Positions 7,888 to 14,794 of a stretch of DNA of 21,677 nucleotides are shown here, one piece after another. Position 1 is the first letter of the stretch, and each line of letters opens with the position of its first letter. The DNA lies in the NCBI GenBank assembly GCA_047639615.1, contig JBLIOL010000052.1, forward strand, positions 1 through 21,677. Direction: 5' to 3'. Source of the stretch: CAYWNK01 sp047639615 (GTDB lineage Bacteria > Planctomycetota > UBA1135 > GCA-002686595). Made by a program: the position numbers and the translations under genes. The notes under the pieces were generated by a model that was not told the origin of the DNA, made no database searches, and saw nothing but the letters and a program-made list of their open reading frames with translations.

Positions 7888-7923
7888 GGGGCCGACGCGG
7901 GGGCCGGCGCGGGGGCCGACGCG
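7888..7923. repeat. Three tandem 12-bp GC-only-type repeats between convergent genes
   Basis: GGGGCCGACGCG, GGGGCCGGCGCG and GGGGCCGACGCG follow each other without gaps. They lie in the 167-bp space between the peptidase (plus strand) and a small membrane protein gene (minus strand). No terminator with a T tract was seen for either gene. Confidence 0.85.
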
Positions 7924-8040
7924 GGAGGAGGGCGGGTAGGCGCAGGTTCGAGCCGCCGGTGCCTGGCCGCTGGCCGGGGGCTGGCGATGGGAGGGTCGTG
8001 GAGGGCGCGTGAGAAGACTGTGCCGCGCATACTGTGTCAC

Positions 8041-8265
8041 TCAGGCCACAGGAGTCCTCCAGCGGACGAGCTGCCTCGCGGCAAGTGCTAGCAGGGTGAC
8101 GACTCCCCAGCTTGCGACACACGCGGTCACAAGGCCTAGGGCTGTGCGGTTCACCGCGTGCTCCCATAGGCCCGTGAGAACGAAGTAGGACGTGCCCATC
8201 GCGACGCAGGCGAATAGGAACGTCTGATAGGTGATCGGCTTGCGGGGCGGAGTTGTCTGGTTCAT
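8041..8265 (-). CDS. Small two-segment membrane protein, unknown function
   Basis: On the minus strand, MNQTTPPRKP begins at 8265 and gives 74 residues; an in-frame ATG at 8280 would add five. Two hydrophobic segments of about 20 residues (TFLFACVAMGTSYFVLTGLW and LGLVTACVASWGVVTLLALA) are separated by a short polar loop. The basic C-terminal tail RQLVRWRTPVA suggests that the ends face the cytoplasm. No family is recognised. It lies alone downstream of an inverted-repeat region. The palindrome CACAAAtTTTGTG at 8333-8345 is about 70 bases upstream of the start and could be an operator. It is convergent with the peptidase gene. Confidence 0.55.
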   Translation of the reverse strand: MNQTTPPRKPITYQTFLFACVAMGTSYFVLTGLWEHAVNRTALGLVTACVASWGVVTLLALAARQLVRWRTPVA

Positions 8266-8280
8266 GGCTGAAATACGCAT

Positions 8281-8687
8281 CGGGTACTAACTACAACGTG
8301 CGAAAGCTGCGCGGGATGCGCCTCACCCAGCGCACAAATTTTGTGGGGAACAGCTGCCCTGGGAGCTGCCCTCCCATACGGCAAGAAGACCATTCCGGCC
8401 AGTCTGTGAGACGGCTAGGTGCGGTCGGTCACTCGCGGTCCTCGGTGTCGGCGAGGTACGGGCCGCGGACATAGGTGTCGAAGTCGAAGGAGCCGCGGAC
8501 CATACCGAGCCGCACCAATCGCCGCCGCTTTCTCGCCAACCACCAAACATGTCTCCAACATTGGGCCACGCAAAGCTCAGGCCGATTCGCGTGATGGGCG
8601 GCCTGGACTGTTACCGCTTTGTATGCCGCCCCCATGGAAAACGGCGGCGATTGGTGCGGCTCGGTATGGTCGGCTCGGTATGGGGCG
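8281..8687. other. 407-bp gene-poor region with nested repeats
   Basis: No convincing gene was found. The region holds a 13-bp palindrome (8333-8345), the 9-base direct repeat AGCTGCCCT (8352-8360 and 8364-8372), the direct repeat GCCGCGGAC (8462-8470 and 8492-8500) and a 35-bp inverted repeat described separately. Open frames in it are short, overlap on both strands and arise partly from the inverted repeat. One minus-strand frame ending near 8429 (RGSFDFDTYVRGPYLADTED) looks protein-like and may be a gene remnant. Confidence 0.5.
8498..8671. repeat. 35-bp near-perfect inverted repeat around a 104-bp core (MITE-like)
   Basis: Bases 8498-8532 are the reverse complement of 8637-8671 at 34 of 35 positions (mismatch 8528/8641). 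The right arm is followed by a tandem copy of its last 14 bases (CGGCTCGGTATGGT at 8657-8670, CGGCTCGGTATGGG at 8671-8684). The core has no transposase and no obvious RNA gene. Size and symmetry fit a non-autonomous mobile element or a remnant of two inverted copies of a dispersed repeat. Confidence 0.8.
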
Positions 8688-8996
8688 TCAAAGGATGTCG
8701 ATGGTTGTGTGACCGTCGAGGGTGGGCTGGGTGCGGCGCAGTGCGCGCTGGGCCTTCTCTCGACAGCGGTTGCAGTGGATGTGGCGCGGGTGGCGGCGAG
8801 CGTTGCGATAGAGCAGCAAGGCGAGTAGCACGAAGCCCCAGCCCACCATCGTGAGTTCAGAGCCTCTCAAGAGAAAGACGCTGAAGGCGAGTAGGACCGC
8901 TGCCCCGACCAGCTTGTAGAGCGGTAGAGCGTGACGGAGATGCGGCGTCTGCTCCTCGCAATTCACGCAGTGCCGGACGTCTTCAATTTGGAGCAT
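8688..8996 (-). CDS. Small membrane protein with split zinc-ribbon cysteines, downstream of dinB
   Basis: The 102-residue protein starts at ATG 8996, 27 bp after the dinB stop and on the same strand, so the two are probably co-transcribed. Near the N-terminus is CVNC (residues 10-13) and after the membrane part is CNRC, the two halves of a possible four-cysteine zinc ribbon. Histidines lie nearby (TPHLRH, HPRHIHC). Two hydrophobic segments (about 28-44 and 48-63: VGAAVLLAFSVFLL, MVGWGFVLLALLL) form a hairpin in the membrane and would bring both CxxC pairs to the same side. The tail is strongly basic (CREKAQRALRRTQ). No family is recognised. Its last codons run up to the inverted-repeat element. 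The regular layout supports a real gene; the function is unknown. Confidence 0.65.
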   Translation of the reverse strand: MLQIEDVRHCVNCEEQTPHLRHALPLYKLVGAAVLLAFSVFLLRGSELTMVGWGFVLLALLLYRNARRHPRHIHCNRCREKAQRALRRTQPTLDGHTTIDIL

Positions 8997-9023
8997 GGGT
9001 GCGAGCCTTGCGAGGTATGAGGA

Positions 9024-10313
9024 TCAGTCCGCAGCTTGTTCGTCGCCGCTGGGCTGCTCTGTGGGCTTGGGATCCACGGGCAAGTCCGTGCCATCGAGGC
9101 CGCGCACGAGCGGGCGGCCGAGCAGGCTGGCTGGGATAACCGTACCGCGGCCGTAGCGGCGGCGCAGTTTGTCGAGGCTTAGGGTCGCGTCCTTGAGGCG
9201 TTCGTTGGACTCGAGCCATTGACTGCGGCCCGAGGTCTCGGCGGCGCTGAAAAGGCTGGATTGGACCGGTTGGCGGACGTCTTCGAGTTTGGATACGGAG
9301 ATGCCGATCAGGCGCAGGGGGCCGGATTCGATCTTGCTCAGGAGTTCCGCAGCTACTGCGTAGATGCGCGGACCAAGATTGGTCGGGAAGTCCAGAGTGC
9401 GTGTGCGGGTGAGCGTGCGGAAATCGGAGTAGCGCGCCTTGAGCGTGATCGTCTTGCCGCGCAGGCCGCGGTCGCGCAGCACGAAGGCGACCTCCTCGCA
9501 AAAGGAGAGCAGGAAGGTACGCAGCTCTTCGCGGTCGCCGATGTCCTCGGCGAAGGTGCGCTCGAGGCCATGGGACTTCTCCTCGCGGCGCGGCGTGACG
9601 CGGCGCGGATCGATGCCGCGGGCGAGGTCATGGATCCAGAGGCCGGAAGCACCGAAGCGCTTAGCTACCTCGTCGCGCTCGAGGCCGGCAAGGTCCGAGA
9701 CGACCGTGACGCCCAGGGCTTCGAGGCGCGTGGCAGTACGCGGGCCGACGCCGAAGATCTTGGAGACCGGCAGAGGGTCGAGGATGGTGCGGATCTCGTG
9801 GGACTCGATCACCCGGAAGCCGTCGGGCTTGTCGAGGTCCGAGGCGAGCTTGGCCAGGAACTTGGTCGGAGCGATGCCCACGCTCGCCACCAGAGCCAGC
9901 TCGCGCAGGATGTCGCCGCGGATTAGATGGCCGATGTCTATCGCGCTGCCGAAGAGGCGCTGGGAACCTTCGACGTCGAGGAAGGCCTCATCCAATGAGA
10001 GCGGCTCCACCAGGGGCGTGTAGCGATTGAAGATGCCCATGATATCGCTGCTGACCGACGTGTACTTGTCGAAGTCGGGGGGCAGCAGCACCAAGTCAGG
10101 GCACAGGCGCCGGGCCTGAGCCGTGGGCATGGCCGAGTGCACGCCATATTTACGCGCCTCGTAGCTGGCGGCGCTGATCACACCGCGGCTCGAGGCTGGC
10201 CCCCCCACGCAGACGGGCAGATCCGCCAGGGAGGGGTTGTCGCGGATCTCCACGGACGCGTAGAAAGCGTCCATATCCACGTGCAGGATGTGCGGAAGCG
10301 GGGAATCGGCCAT
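9024..10313 (-). CDS. dinB: DNA polymerase IV (Y-family translesion polymerase)
   Basis: The start at ATG 10313 (MADSPLPHILHVDMDAFYASVE) puts the catalytic motif near the N-terminus as in the family, giving 429 residues; an upstream in-frame ATG at 10436 is disfavoured. Metal ligands D13 (VDMDAFYASVE), D108 and E109 (SLDEAFLDVEG) are present. Further Y-family landmarks are YEARKYGVHSAMP, SVGIAPTKFLAKLASDLDKP, the helix-hairpin-helix IFGVGPRTATRLEALG and the little-finger region (KARYSDFRTLTR). QSSLF (351-355) matches the sliding-clamp binding motif QxxLF, here followed by about 75 further residues rather than at the very end. It copies past lesions at low fidelity. TAGAAT (minus strand, 10350-10345) and a 16-bp palindrome precede the gene, and the ATG directly follows a run of seven C. 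It heads a probable two-gene unit with the zinc-ribbon membrane protein. Confidence 0.96.
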   Translation of the reverse strand: MADSPLPHILHVDMDAFYASVEIRDNPSLADLPVCVGGPASSRGVISAASYEARKYGVHSAMPTAQARRLCPDLVLLPPDFDKYTSVSSDIMGIFNRYTPLVEPLSLDEAFLDVEGSQRLFGSAIDIGHLIRGDILRELALVASVGIAPTKFLAKLASDLDKPDGFRVIESHEIRTILDPLPVSKIFGVGPRTATRLEALGVTVVSDLAGLERDEVAKRFGASGLWIHDLARGIDPRRVTPRREEKSHGLERTFAEDIGDREELRTFLLSFCEEVAFVLRDRGLRGKTITLKARYSDFRTLTRTRTLDFPTNLGPRIYAVAAELLSKIESGPLRLIGISVSKLEDVRQPVQSSLFSAAETSGRSQWLESNERLKDATLSLDKLRRRYGRGTVIPASLLGRPLVRGLDGTDLPVDPKPTEQPSGDEQAAD

Positions 10314-10328
10314 GGGGGGGTGCGGGCC

Positions 10329-10350
10329 CTGGAGGGCCCTCCAGATTCTA
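10329..10350 (-). promoter_or_regulatory. Candidate dinB promoter -10 and 16-bp palindromic operator
   Basis: On the minus strand TAGAAT (10350-10345) is followed at once by the perfect palindrome CTGGAGGGCCCTCCAG (10344-10329), and the ATG is at 10313. A repressor bound there would cover the expected transcription start. No clear -35 was found, and it does not look like the E. coli LexA box. Confidence 0.45.
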
Positions 10351-10423
10351 CTCGGAGGCCGCTTCGGACCGGGCCCGGAGGGGGCGCCGATTGCTTTTGA
10401 GTCGGCGTAGAACGGCCCGTTCA

Positions 10424-10452
10424 TTGCGGGCAGCACCCAATACTCCTATTGT
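10424..10452 (+). promoter_or_regulatory. Candidate promoter for the lipid locus
   Basis: TTGCGG at 10424-10429 and TATTGT at 10447-10452 are separated by 17 bases, in the divergent space between dinB and the OleA-like gene. Each box matches the consensus only partly. The leader would be about 43 bases and would end in a run of ten C. Confidence 0.35.
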
Positions 10453-10490
10453 TCTCCCCCGTTAGGTACGGATTTGCGTCCACCTGACGT

Positions 10491-10500
10491 CCCCCCCCCC
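10491..10500 (+). repeat. Run of ten C directly before a start codon
   Basis: Ten consecutive C end one base before the ATG at 10502 and occupy the position of a ribosome site. It is the longest of a series of C runs at starts in this locus, and long enough to be prone to slippage. Confidence 0.85.
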
Positions 10501-10501
10501 A

Positions 10502-11539
10502 ATGCGATTTCAGCACGTCCGCATCGAATCCCTGGCCCACGTCCTACCGGACCAGGTGGTTTCCTCTGAGGAGCTAGAGCACCAATTGGCGCCCGCCTAT
10601 GGTCGCCTAGGACTCTCGGTCGGTCGCTTGGAATTGATGACGGGCATCCGCGAGCGACGCTTCTGGCCCGAAGGCACGCGCCCCAGCGAAGCCTCCACCA
10701 AGGCCGGACTGCTAGCACTTGAGCGCAGCGGCGTGCCCGCCGATCGCATCGGCATGCTGGTGCACTCCGCCGTGTGCCGCGACTTCCTCGAGCCCTCGAC
10801 CGCCTCCGTGGTGCACGCCCAGCTAGGCCTGACCTCGCAGTGCATGGCCTTCGACCTTTCGAACGCCTGCATCGGCTTCGCCAACGCCATGACCATGGCC
10901 GGCGCTTTGATCGAAGCGCGCCAGATCGACGCCGCGTTGATCGTCACCGGCGAGGACGGCGGCCCGCTCGTGCGCGAGACGATCGAGATGCTCAACCGCG
11001 GCTGCGAGAACGATCGGCGCGCCCTCAAGCGCGCGCAGGCCTCGCTCACGATCGGCTCCGGCGCCGCCGCCATGGTGCTGGCCCATGAGTCCATCGCCAC
11101 CTCGAGTAGCGAGCTGCTGGGCGGCACCTCGCGCTCGGCGACCCAACACTACGCCCTGTGCTCCGGCGATTTCGCCCAGGTTGGCCACCGTCCGCTGATG
11201 GAGACCGATTCGGACGCATTGCTCAAAGCGGGCTGTAGCCTGGCCCACGAGACCTTTGCGGCCTTCCTGGAAGAACAGGAGCTCAGCACCGAGTCCATCG
11301 ACCGCATCGTCACGCACCAGGTCAGCACCAAGCACAAGCGCGCTCTACTGGAGGCCCTCGGCCTGAGCGCGGAGATCGACTTCCCCACGGTCGAAACCTG
11401 GGGTAACGTCGGATCCATGTCCCTGCCGGGCACCCTCTCGCTCGCGGTAGAAGAAGGCGTTGTAAAGAGCGGGCAGTTGGTCTGCCTGCAAGGCATCGGC
11501 AGCGGACTCCACAGTCAGATGCTGGCCGTGCGCTGGTAG
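10502..11539 (+). CDS. OleA-like 3-oxoacyl-ACP synthase III (thiolase superfamily)
   Basis: The 345-residue protein has the KAS III triad: C123 in DLSNACIGF, H272 in VTHQVS and N302 in WGNVGSMSLP. It resembles Xanthomonas OleA as I remember it more than FabH. Shared features are the block VCRDFLEPSTAS, the GGTSRSAT segment and the ending GIGSGLHSQM-AV-W. E97, in FLEPSTA, lies exactly 26 residues before the catalytic cysteine, the same spacing as Glu117 and Cys143 in OleA, where the glutamate is the base for joining two acyl chains. A role in non-decarboxylative head-to-head condensation is therefore plausible, although no OleB, OleC or OleD neighbour is present. It is the first gene of the plus-strand lipid locus, 22 bp before an esterase. 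A FabH-like priming role remains the alternative. Confidence 0.85.
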   Translation: MRFQHVRIESLAHVLPDQVVSSEELEHQLAPAYGRLGLSVGRLELMTGIRERRFWPEGTRPSEASTKAGLLALERSGVPADRIGMLVHSAVCRDFLEPSTASVVHAQLGLTSQCMAFDLSNACIGFANAMTMAGALIEARQIDAALIVTGEDGGPLVRETIEMLNRGCENDRRALKRAQASLTIGSGAAAMVLAHESIATSSSELLGGTSRSATQHYALCSGDFAQVGHRPLMETDSDALLKAGCSLAHETFAAFLEEQELSTESIDRIVTHQVSTKHKRALLEALGLSAEIDFPTVETWGNVGSMSLPGTLSLAVEEGVVKSGQLVCLQGIGSGLHSQMLAVRW

Positions 11540-11561
11540 CGCACAAGCAAACACCCCCCCC

Positions 11562-12239
11562 ATGACCGACGTAGCTCTCCTCGACAGTGTCGTGCTGGAG
11601 CCCGGCCGCAGCGCCGACGCCAGTGTGATTTGGTTGCACGGACTCGGAGCCAACGGCTTCGACTTCCCGCCCCTCGTGCCCGAACTCGGCCTGCCGGCGG
11701 ATCACGCCGTGCGCTTCATTTTTCCGCACGCGCCCTCGATCCCGGTGACCATCAACGGCGGCCATGTAATGCCCGCCTGGTACGACATCCTCAGCGAGGA
11801 CTTCGACAAGCGCGCCGATGAGCCCGGCGTGCGCCTGTCCGCAAGGCACCTCGAACGCCTGCTGGCACGCGAGCTCGAGCGCGGCATCGATCCCAGCCGC
11901 ATCGTGCTGGCCGGCTTCTCCCAGGGCGGCGCCATCGCCCTGCACGTGGGTCTGCGCTACCCGGAGGCCCTCGCGGGCATCCTGCTGCTCTCGACCTACA
12001 TGGCCTGCGACGCGAACCTCGACGAGGAACGCAACCCGGCCAATGCCAAGGTGCCGATTTTCCAGGCGCACGGCACCAAGGACCCCATGGTGACCCCCGA
12101 CAAGGGCGAAGCAGCACGAGAACGGCTTCTGGGGCTCGGCTACGAGGTCGAATGGCACCAGTACCCCATGGAGCACCATGTGATCCCCGAAGAGATCACC
12201 GCCGTGGGCCAGTGGCTGCGGGCGCGTCTGGTGGACTGA
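11562..12239 (+). CDS. Phospholipase/carboxylesterase family alpha/beta hydrolase
   Basis: The 225-residue protein fits the compact carboxylesterase family (Pseudomonas EstB and E. coli YpfH type). It has the oxyanion loop WLHGLGANG, the family segment FPHAPSIPVTINGG and the nucleophile elbow GFSQGG with S120. Acid D174 in HGTKDPMV and H205 in YPMEHHVIPEE complete the triad. It has no signal peptide or membrane segment, so it is cytoplasmic. Such enzymes cleave esters or thioesters of acyl chains. Beside an OleA-like synthase it might release or edit acyl thioesters, but it is not related to OleB, which is a haloalkane dehalogenase-type hydrolase. The ATG directly follows eight C (11554-11561) and there is no Shine-Dalgarno. 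It is probably in one operon with the OleA-like gene. Confidence 0.88.
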   Translation: MTDVALLDSVVLEPGRSADASVIWLHGLGANGFDFPPLVPELGLPADHAVRFIFPHAPSIPVTINGGHVMPAWYDILSEDFDKRADEPGVRLSARHLERLLARELERGIDPSRIVLAGFSQGGAIALHVGLRYPEALAGILLLSTYMACDANLDEERNPANAKVPIFQAHGTKDPMVTPDKGEAARERLLGLGYEVEWHQYPMEHHVIPEEITAVGQWLRARLVD

Positions 12240-12455
12240 GACGCCGGGCCGAGGCCCTGATACGGCGAGTTCTGGACCCGATCGGAAGATTTCCGGTGGG
12301 TTGGGTTGGCGTCGGGGCTTGTGGATAGCTACAACCCTACTTCACAGGCATTAGAAAAATCTGAAAGGCGCGGGGCCGAACCCCCAATCACCTCTCAGAG
12401 CCACTCAAGGCACCTTTCTAACCCGGTGAACGCCCACTGCGGCCCCCCTCCCTCC

Positions 12456-13133
12456 ATGTCCTCGAAGCCCGAAACCGCCCTCGCCCAGGAATTCACCGGG
12501 CTAGAAGAGGGTCTGCTGGAGCAGCTCCAGCCCTTCGAGACCTTCTTCAAGAGCTTCGGTTTCAAGCGCATCCACGGACGCGTCTGGGGCCTCCTGGTTC
12601 TCGCCGGCCAGTCCTTGGCCAGCAAGGAAGTGGTTAAGGAGCTGGGCATCTCTCAGGGACTGGCTAGCACCACCCTGAACGAGCTCGCTGACTGGGGCGC
12701 GATCCAGACCAGCTTCGACACCAGTCGACGCTGCAACCTGCACACCCCCGTGGGCAACACCCTGTCGATCGTGGCCACCGTGCTGCGCCGCCGGGAGCAG
12801 ATGGCCTTCGCGCGTTTCCACGAGGGCATGACCCGCACCGTGGAAATCATCGCAGCGAAGAACGGCCCGCGCGATCCGCGCCTGCTGACCCTGCGCTCGA
12901 TCCTTTCCACCTGCGAGATCGCTGACGCGGTCATGCAGCTTGTCTTCTCGTCGGTTTCCAATGCACTCGGAGACCCCCAAAGCCTGCTCTCGCGAGCCAT
13001 AGGCACGGCGCTCAAGGTGGGCGCCGCTCTGCCCAATGGTTCCCGCGGAGAGAACGCAACCACCGCCAAAAGCACCAACGGCACGAGCCTCGAATCCGAC
13101 GAGAGCTCGCCCCAGGGCACCCCCCATGTCTGA
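12456..13133 (+). CDS. GbsR/MarR-type winged-helix transcriptional regulator
   Basis: The frame opens at 12306, but ATG 12456 (MSSKPETALAQEF) is the likely start and gives 225 residues. Residues about 38-85 form a winged helix: GRVWGLLVLAGQSLASKEVV, then KELGISQGLASTTLNELADW. This is the GbsR-like arrangement, in which the family opens with a conserved G-R-V/I-x-G-L-L strand. A helical region (about 105-165) would serve in dimerisation, and the last 40 or so residues are Ser/Asn-rich and probably disordered. Its stop overlaps the start of the next gene (ATGTCTGA at 13126-13133), so regulator and FabF-type synthase are translationally linked. It is therefore a good candidate for local control of the lipid genes. 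The 216-bp upstream space holds CGGAAgatTTCCG at 12283-12295 but no clear promoter. Confidence 0.8.
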   Translation: MSSKPETALAQEFTGLEEGLLEQLQPFETFFKSFGFKRIHGRVWGLLVLAGQSLASKEVVKELGISQGLASTTLNELADWGAIQTSFDTSRRCNLHTPVGNTLSIVATVLRRREQMAFARFHEGMTRTVEIIAAKNGPRDPRLLTLRSILSTCEIADAVMQLVFSSVSNALGDPQSLLSRAIGTALKVGAALPNGSRGENATTAKSTNGTSLESDESSPQGTPHV

Positions 13134-14364
13134 TCTAGCGCGCATCGTCATCACCGGAGTTGGCCTCACAAGCCCCAACGGCAACAGCCTCGAGGAGTAT
13201 CGCAAGAACCTCCTCGGCGGCGTCTCCGGTATCACCGACTACGAGATCCGTTACTTCGGCAAGACCGTGGCTGGCGTGTGTGACTACGAAGCCACCCGCT
13301 ACCAGAAGAAGAAGGCCATCCGCCGCGGCACCCGCGCCGGCTCCGTGGCCGTCTACTGCGCCAACGAGGCCGTCAATGACTCCGGCATCGACCTGGACGT
13401 GGTCGGTCGCCACAGGGTCGGCATCTACGTCGGCACCACCGAGCACGGCAACGTGGAGACGGAGGAGCAGATCTACGAGGTCAGCAAGCATGACTACGAC
13501 CTCTCCTACTGGTCTCACCACCACAACCCGCGCACGGTGGCCAACAACCCCGCCGGCGAAGTGACCCTCAACATGGGCATCACCGGCCCCCACTACTGTG
13601 TGGGCGGTGCCTGTGCCGGCGGCAACCTGGGCATCATCCAGGGCGCCCAGATGCTGCAGCTGAATGAGGTCGACATGGCCCTGGCCGGCGGCGTCTCCGA
13701 AAGCATCCACACCTTCGGCATCTTCGCCTCCTTCGAGTCCGAAGGCGCCCTCGGCAAGCACGCCGATCCGACCCAGGTCTCGCGCCCCTTCGACAAGGAT
13801 CGCAACGGCATCGTGGTCTCCGAAGGCGGCTGCCTCTACACCCTCGAGCGTCTTGACGACGCCTTGGCCCGCGGCGCGCGCATCTACGGCGAGATTAAAG
13901 GCTGGCACGTGAACTCGGACGCCAAGGACTACGTGCTGCCGCACCCCGAGCGTCAGAACCAGTGCATGCGCGCCGCGATCGAACGCGCCGGCTTGACCCC
14001 GGACGAGATCGATATCGTCAGCACCCACGCCACCTCCACTCCCCTGGGCGACATCCAGGAGACCAGTGCAGTGCGCGCCGTCTTCGGCGACTCGAAGCGC
14101 GCTCACATCAACAACACGAAGAGCTACATCGGCCACACCATGGGCGCCGCTGGCGCCGTGGAACTGGCCGGCAACCTGGGTTCGTTCCAGGACGGCTTCG
14201 TGCACCCCACCATCAACGTCGACAACCTGGATCCCGAGTGCGAAATCCGCGGTCTTGTACTGAACAAGCCCAAGGAAATTGGTCGCGTGGAGAACATTCT
14301 GAATCTGTCCTTCGGGATGATCGGAATCAACTCCTGCGTGATCATCCAGCGCTACGACGCTTAA
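13126..14364 (+). CDS. fabF: FabF-type beta-ketoacyl-ACP synthase (KAS II family)
   Basis: The frame runs from 13036, but the domain starts at ATG 13126 (MSDLARIVITGVGLTSPNG), giving 412 residues, normal for the family. The Cys-His-His active site is complete: C163 in GGACAGGN, H301 in STHATSTPLGD and H337 in NTKSYIGHTMGAAGA, with K332 in the same block. It should therefore carry out decarboxylative condensation of malonyl-ACP with an acyl-ACP. Residues about 105-135 (TEEQIYEVSKHDYDLSYWSH) differ from housekeeping FabF and may shape a different acyl pocket. It is preceded by six C and overlaps the regulator gene by eight bases. The next gene is a dedicated ACP, which argues for a specialised system rather than general fatty acid synthesis. 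Confidence 0.92.
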   Translation: MSDLARIVITGVGLTSPNGNSLEEYRKNLLGGVSGITDYEIRYFGKTVAGVCDYEATRYQKKKAIRRGTRAGSVAVYCANEAVNDSGIDLDVVGRHRVGIYVGTTEHGNVETEEQIYEVSKHDYDLSYWSHHHNPRTVANNPAGEVTLNMGITGPHYCVGGACAGGNLGIIQGAQMLQLNEVDMALAGGVSESIHTFGIFASFESEGALGKHADPTQVSRPFDKDRNGIVVSEGGCLYTLERLDDALARGARIYGEIKGWHVNSDAKDYVLPHPERQNQCMRAAIERAGLTPDEIDIVSTHATSTPLGDIQETSAVRAVFGDSKRAHINNTKSYIGHTMGAAGAVELAGNLGSFQDGFVHPTINVDNLDPECEIRGLVLNKPKEIGRVENILNLSFGMIGINSCVIIQRYDA

Positions 14365-14410
14365 CCCCGTTCACCCCCGTACACCCAACCCCAAAACTCG
14401 AGCTAGCAAC

Positions 14411-14680
14411 ATGACCAAAGAAGACATCGTCCTCGCCATGAAGGACATCATCGCCACCATCGCCCCCGACGAGGACGTTGACGGCCTTACCATGGACACG
14501 CCCCTGCGTGACCAGATCGAACTGGACTCCATGGACTTCCTGGACATCGTTATGGAACTGCGCAAGCGCTACGGCGTGCAGGTTCCCGAGGACGACTACG
14601 CTGAGCTGAACACCCTTCAGGGCTGCGTCAACTACCTCGAGCCCAGCCTGGCTGACAAAGAGCTCAAGGTCGGCGTTTAG
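14411..14680 (+). CDS. Acyl carrier protein
   Basis: The 89-residue acidic protein has the phosphopantetheine attachment serine S40 in the motif ELDSMDFLDIV, and the helix pattern of a type II ACP. It differs from housekeeping AcpP in having Met after the serine and in the C-terminal helix (NTLQGCVNYLEPSLADKEL). It carries acyl intermediates between the condensing, reducing and dehydrating enzymes of the locus. The gene starts 46 bp after the FabF-type gene in a pyrimidine-rich gap with no Shine-Dalgarno, and is followed by a strong terminator hairpin. It would need a phosphopantetheinyl transferase from elsewhere in the genome. Confidence 0.94.
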   Translation: MTKEDIVLAMKDIIATIAPDEDVDGLTMDTPLRDQIELDSMDFLDIVMELRKRYGVQVPEDDYAELNTLQGCVNYLEPSLADKELKVGV

Positions 14681-14701
14681 TACGCTGCTACGTCGAGTGG
14701 A

Positions 14702-14766
14702 GGGCGGCCTGGGCGGCGGCTGCGTCGGAATCCGACACAGCCGGCCTAGTCCGCCTTTCTGTTTTC
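14702..14766 (+). terminator. Long stem-loop terminator or attenuator inside the lipid locus
   Basis: Bases 14703-14722 pair with 14738-14755 through three blocks (outer GGCGG/CCGCC, middle GGC/GCC, inner CGGCTG/CAGCCG) with small bulges. The inner hairpin is GTCGG-aat-CCGAC (14724-14736). TTTCTGTTTTCTG follows. It lies 22 bp after the ACP stop and about 28 bp before the next ATG, so it either ends one transcript or tunes readthrough into the CrtI-like genes. Confidence 0.85.
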
Positions 14767-14794
14767 TGCTGCCCCCCCACACGCTAAGACAGCC

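Noticed and set aside
8419..8854. Overlapping small plus-strand frames in the repeat region
   Set aside because: They share the peptide G-D-W-C-G-S-V-W or its frame variants only because of the inverted repeat, overlap each other, and run into the opposite-strand zinc-ribbon gene.
10314..10436. N-terminal extension of dinB by 41 residues
   Set aside because: The extra residues are Pro/Gly-rich, cover the palindrome and -10-like box, and Y-family polymerases begin close to the HVDMDAFYASVE motif.
13135..14205. 356-residue minus-strand frame opposite the FabF-type gene
   Set aside because: The plus strand carries the complete Cys-His-His synthase; the antisense frame has low complexity and no motif.
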